A stretch of DNA of 64,000 nucleotides, from contig NZ_CP132333.1 in assembly GCF_030758935.1 (NCBI RefSeq), forward strand, positions 2,604,992-2,668,991, given 5' to 3'. Source of the DNA: Geothrix sp. PMB-07 (GTDB taxonomy: Bacteria > Acidobacteriota > Holophagae > Holophagales > Holophagaceae). This document shows positions 62,701 through 64,000 of the stretch, piece by piece (position 1 is the first letter of the stretch; every line of letters begins with the position of its first letter). The notes below the pieces were generated by a model that saw only the letters and a list, made by a program, of their open reading frames with translations, was not told the origin of the DNA and did no database searches. The position numbers and the translations under genes were made by a program.

Positions 62701-63490
62701 ACAGGATCAGGTGCGCCGTGCGGAGATCCCTCGCCAGCGCCGCGCTGACGAAATCACCCATCCGCAGGGGGAAGGACACCCACCCCCGCAGGGCCCTGCG
62801 CCGCTCCACCACGGTTTCGGGGCGGAGCCCCTGGCGGTAGACCGGAGCGAAGAGCACCGCCCCCACCTGGGGATCGGCGCCCGTTTCCTGGTACAGCGTG
62901 ACCGGCCCCGACAGCGTCACCAGGCCCTGATCCCGGGCCCGGAGCATGGCTTCCCGGCGCACCGCCTCCCGCAGCATGTCCCTGCCGAAGGCCCGCTGGT
63001 TCAGGGCATCCATGGGTTCGATGTAGAGGATCGCGCTGCACCCCTCCGGATCCATGGCCAAGGGGCCCCCGGGAAGCAGCTCGTAGTCCGGGAACCCCTC
63101 CTGGCGCACGCGCGCCCGATGGGAGGGCAGCTCCGATGTCGGAATCCATTCCACGAAACTCAGGCCCTGAGCCCCCGGGTAGGTGTCAGGCAGGGCCAGG
63201 CTCGCCACGAAATCGCGCCACTCGGTCCGGCTGGGCAAGGGGCCCCGCCCCAGGAAGCCCGCCGCACTCCGAAGCACCTGCCCCAGCCCGGCCATGCGCT
63301 TTTCCAGGTGCATGGCCATCTCGTTGGCTTGGGTGGTGCGCAGATCCTTGAGGCGGGCATGCTCCGCCCGGAGCACGGTGCGCCAGACCACGAGCGTGAA
63401 CAGCAGCCCGACCGCCAGGCCAAGCCAGGGCCAAGGGGACCACAGGGGTCTCGAAGGCCATGCGGGCCTGGCTCCAGCGAGGGCCACCAT
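59741..63490 (-). CDS. CHASE/multi-PAS hybrid-type sensor histidine kinase
   Basis: 1249 residues. Two membrane helices (about 18-38 and 325-345) flank a CHASE domain (LSFVEWIPTSELPSHRARV; FAPVYRQG) in the periplasm. Five PAS domains follow: about 365-480, 490-610, 620-740, 750-880 and 885-1005. HisKA with IAHDFNNLF near 1030 and a HATPase ending GRGLGLAAAVGILRAH complete it. It autophosphorylates in response to an extracellular ligand; cognate regulator unknown. The shortest path to its start is a GTCAGGTGA run. Confidence 0.92.
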   Translation of the reverse strand: MVALAGARPAWPSRPLWSPWPWLGLAVGLLFTLVVWRTVLRAEHARLKDLRTTQANEMAMHLEKRMAGLGQVLRSAAGFLGRGPLPSRTEWRDFVASLALPDTYPGAQGLSFVEWIPTSELPSHRARVRQEGFPDYELLPGGPLAMDPEGCSAILYIEPMDALNQRAFGRDMLREAVRREAMLRARDQGLVTLSGPVTLYQETGADPQVGAVLFAPVYRQGLRPETVVERRRALRGWVSFPLRMGDFVSAALARDLRTAHLILSDGPANLPAGLLFDSDPGRARSFLGPVLIRSFPASGRAWTATVQANAAFYAEAGRHHHWEILVGGLAGSLLIFTLMVTIQGAELRARRLADEREAELLATEARFTALFEHAPFGMAIVESGSGRFLSVNPRMGRILGYEPEELLTRTFMQVTHPDHQAEDRASVEQLLGGETDEIHREKRYLRRDGQVVWGQLSMVRLPGLPGRPARHLSIVEDITEWAASQEALRASEARFRALFDLLPVGVTVTDSHGHILATNPVSEALLGIPSDDMVRRDFKGPYWEVIRPDGTAMPPEEYASVRALAEQRRIEDVEMGVRRPDGSVAWILVTADPIAAQAQGMGLVIVYRDISERRHAEQRLLESEARWQFALDGAGDGVWDWNGDANAMFLSPGYKTMLGYGEAEDIGDSFSAWVERIHPEDREAVLASVEAYLEGTLQVYQMEYRIRRKDGQWTWVLARGTAVARDARGRASRMIGTHTDITARKEAESALQQSESRLRILVDHLPDSFLFQLAALPDGTPAFAYLSGGLEQITGLKQAEALADPALLFSQIDPAMRQAYLEAEAISARDLTPFVMEFRILRPDGAWRWLRVRSAPRRQADGTLIWEGISTDITDQKLGQLLVEESERQFRSVVENAGDAIYLHDGEGAILLCNREACRSTGYPMEALLRMRVSDLDATFMEERNVLARKALEVGQQVSLMATHRRKDGSFFPVEIRLGLLRAEPPRQILAVVRDLSEREQLHESEVRTRKAESLVLMAGSIAHDFNNLFQGVLGYLEVAQARSAGNPALRPALDGAEEALHKAIGLSWKMLDFSGRGLLDLRRVDLESWLPALLATLQLESPSPFQLDLACDPVPLIQGDPAKLEQVVRAVVDNAREAAEGRRGRVRLRLRTDFGQDRPGADSSGFWPLGRPEGPATVCLEIVDDGPGVPREALPLICDPFYTTKELGRGLGLAAAVGILRAHRAGLHLYGGDGKGLGLRIHFPPSGA

Positions 63491-63579
63491 TCACCTGACC
63501 GGGGCGACGGGCCCCTCCCGATTCTTTACGACGGACGGATGGCGTTCAATAAGTTAAATTCGCGGCCAACCCGAATGAA

Positions 63580-64000
63580 TCAAGCCGGTCCCAGGGACTG
63601 AATGGCCCGCACGGTCATGTCGCCCCGCAGCGTCTCCACCGCTTCGCAGGCGGCCAGGGCCGCGCTGAGGTTGGTGAGGCAGGGGATTTTGAGACGCAGT
63701 GCTTCCCGGCGGATGGCGCTCTCGTCGAAGAAGGCGTCGCGGCCCAGGGGGGTGTTGATGACCCACTGCACCTCGCCGTTCTTGAGCAGATCCACCGCGT
63801 TGGGGCGGCCCTCGTTCACCTTGAAGATCTTGCGGACCTTCAGGCCCACGGCCTCCAGCGCCTTGGCCGTGCCCTCGGTGGCGCAGAGGCCAAAGCCCAG
63901 GGCCACCAGCTTGTGAGCCAGCTCTGGCAGGCGCAATTTGTCTGCGTCGTTCACCGTGAGGAACACCGTGCCCGACAGCGGCAGCGGAATGCCGGCCGCC
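63580..64000 (-). CDS. carB: Carbamoyl-phosphate synthase large subunit, C-terminal part
   Basis: Partial: the frame is open to the window end, upstream codons reading AGIPLPLSGTVFLTVND. The visible 140 residues are the MGS-like allosteric domain (FLTVNDADK, GLCATEGTAKAL, VQWVINTPLG). The enzyme makes carbamoyl phosphate from glutamine, bicarbonate and ATP for arginine and pyrimidine synthesis. Confidence 0.93.
   Translation of the reverse strand, partial: AAGIPLPLSGTVFLTVNDADKLRLPELAHKLVALGFGLCATEGTAKALEAVGLKVRKIFKVNEGRPNAVDLLKNGEVQWVINTPLGRDAFFDESAIRREALRLKIPCLTNLSAALAACEAVETLRGDMTVRAIQSLGPA

Overview
The window is a GC-rich (roughly two-thirds GC), gene-dense bacterial chromosome segment. 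The organism appears to be a Gram-negative, probably an acidobacterium of the Holophaga/Geothrix kind. This is inferred from the lineage-like mix of genes: a TonB/ExbB/ExbD/ExbD set beside tgt-yajC-secDF, many TPR and PAS proteins, a fused SecDF, a FadN/FadA pair and several lipoproteins with right-handed beta-helices. No rRNA, tRNA, CRISPR array, phage or transposase gene was seen. Both edges cut genes: a phytase-like esterase domain on the left and carB on the right.

Layout. 1-6.1 kb: end of a phytase-like protein, then a minus-strand operon (M28 peptidase, aroB, TPR protein, small lipoprotein-like protein) whose genes overlap by 1 to 8 bases. 6.1-12.8 kb (plus strand): ABC exporter, surface beta-helix lipoprotein, a ThiE-shikimate kinase fusion, a phosphoesterase and a PilZ protein. 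12.8-17.5 kb: POT-type transporter, a large PKD-domain secreted protein and an ArnD-like deacetylase. 17.7-25.1 kb: the tgt-yajC-secDF operon back to back with the tonB-exbB-exbD-exbD operon. 25.1-30.2 kb: PL14-like lipoprotein, EamA transporter, DUF512 radical SAM protein and a beta-helix lipoprotein. 30.4-36.6 kb: an EF-G-like GTPase and the fadA-fadN fatty acid beta-oxidation pair, with a GxxExxY gene bracketed by inverted repeats wedged between fadA and fadN. 36.8-44.7 kb: MoxR ATPase, a small unknown protein, a Ser/Thr kinase with a compositionally odd tail, and a two-gene ABC importer. 44.9-51.7 kb: a 1320-residue Ig/beta-helix protein, an OprB-like porin, an EamA transporter and a CheY-like receiver. 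51.8-57.4 kb: D-Ala-D-Ala carboxypeptidase, a prepilin-like protein, an HD-GYP protein, a malonyltransferase-like protein and a zeta-toxin-like kinase with an overlapping small gene. 57.5-64 kb: two histidine kinases, a CoA-binding protein and the end of carB.

How the genes fit together. Envelope functions dominate: Sec export (SecDF, YajC), TonB energisation, a porin, peptidoglycan and polysaccharide enzymes, and secreted beta-helix proteins that share a domain. Signalling is the second theme (PilZ, HD-GYP, CheY receiver, Ser/Thr kinase, two histidine kinases), with cyclic-di-GMP as the likely common currency. The most unusual items are the inverted-repeat family with and without its GxxExxY cargo (35.0, 17.5 and 0.8 kb), the ThiE-AroK fusion, the overlapping zeta-toxin/small-protein pair, a candidate structured RNA ahead of the HD-GYP gene, and a hidden 17-codon leader with a self-sequestering ribosome binding site ahead of the ABC importer.
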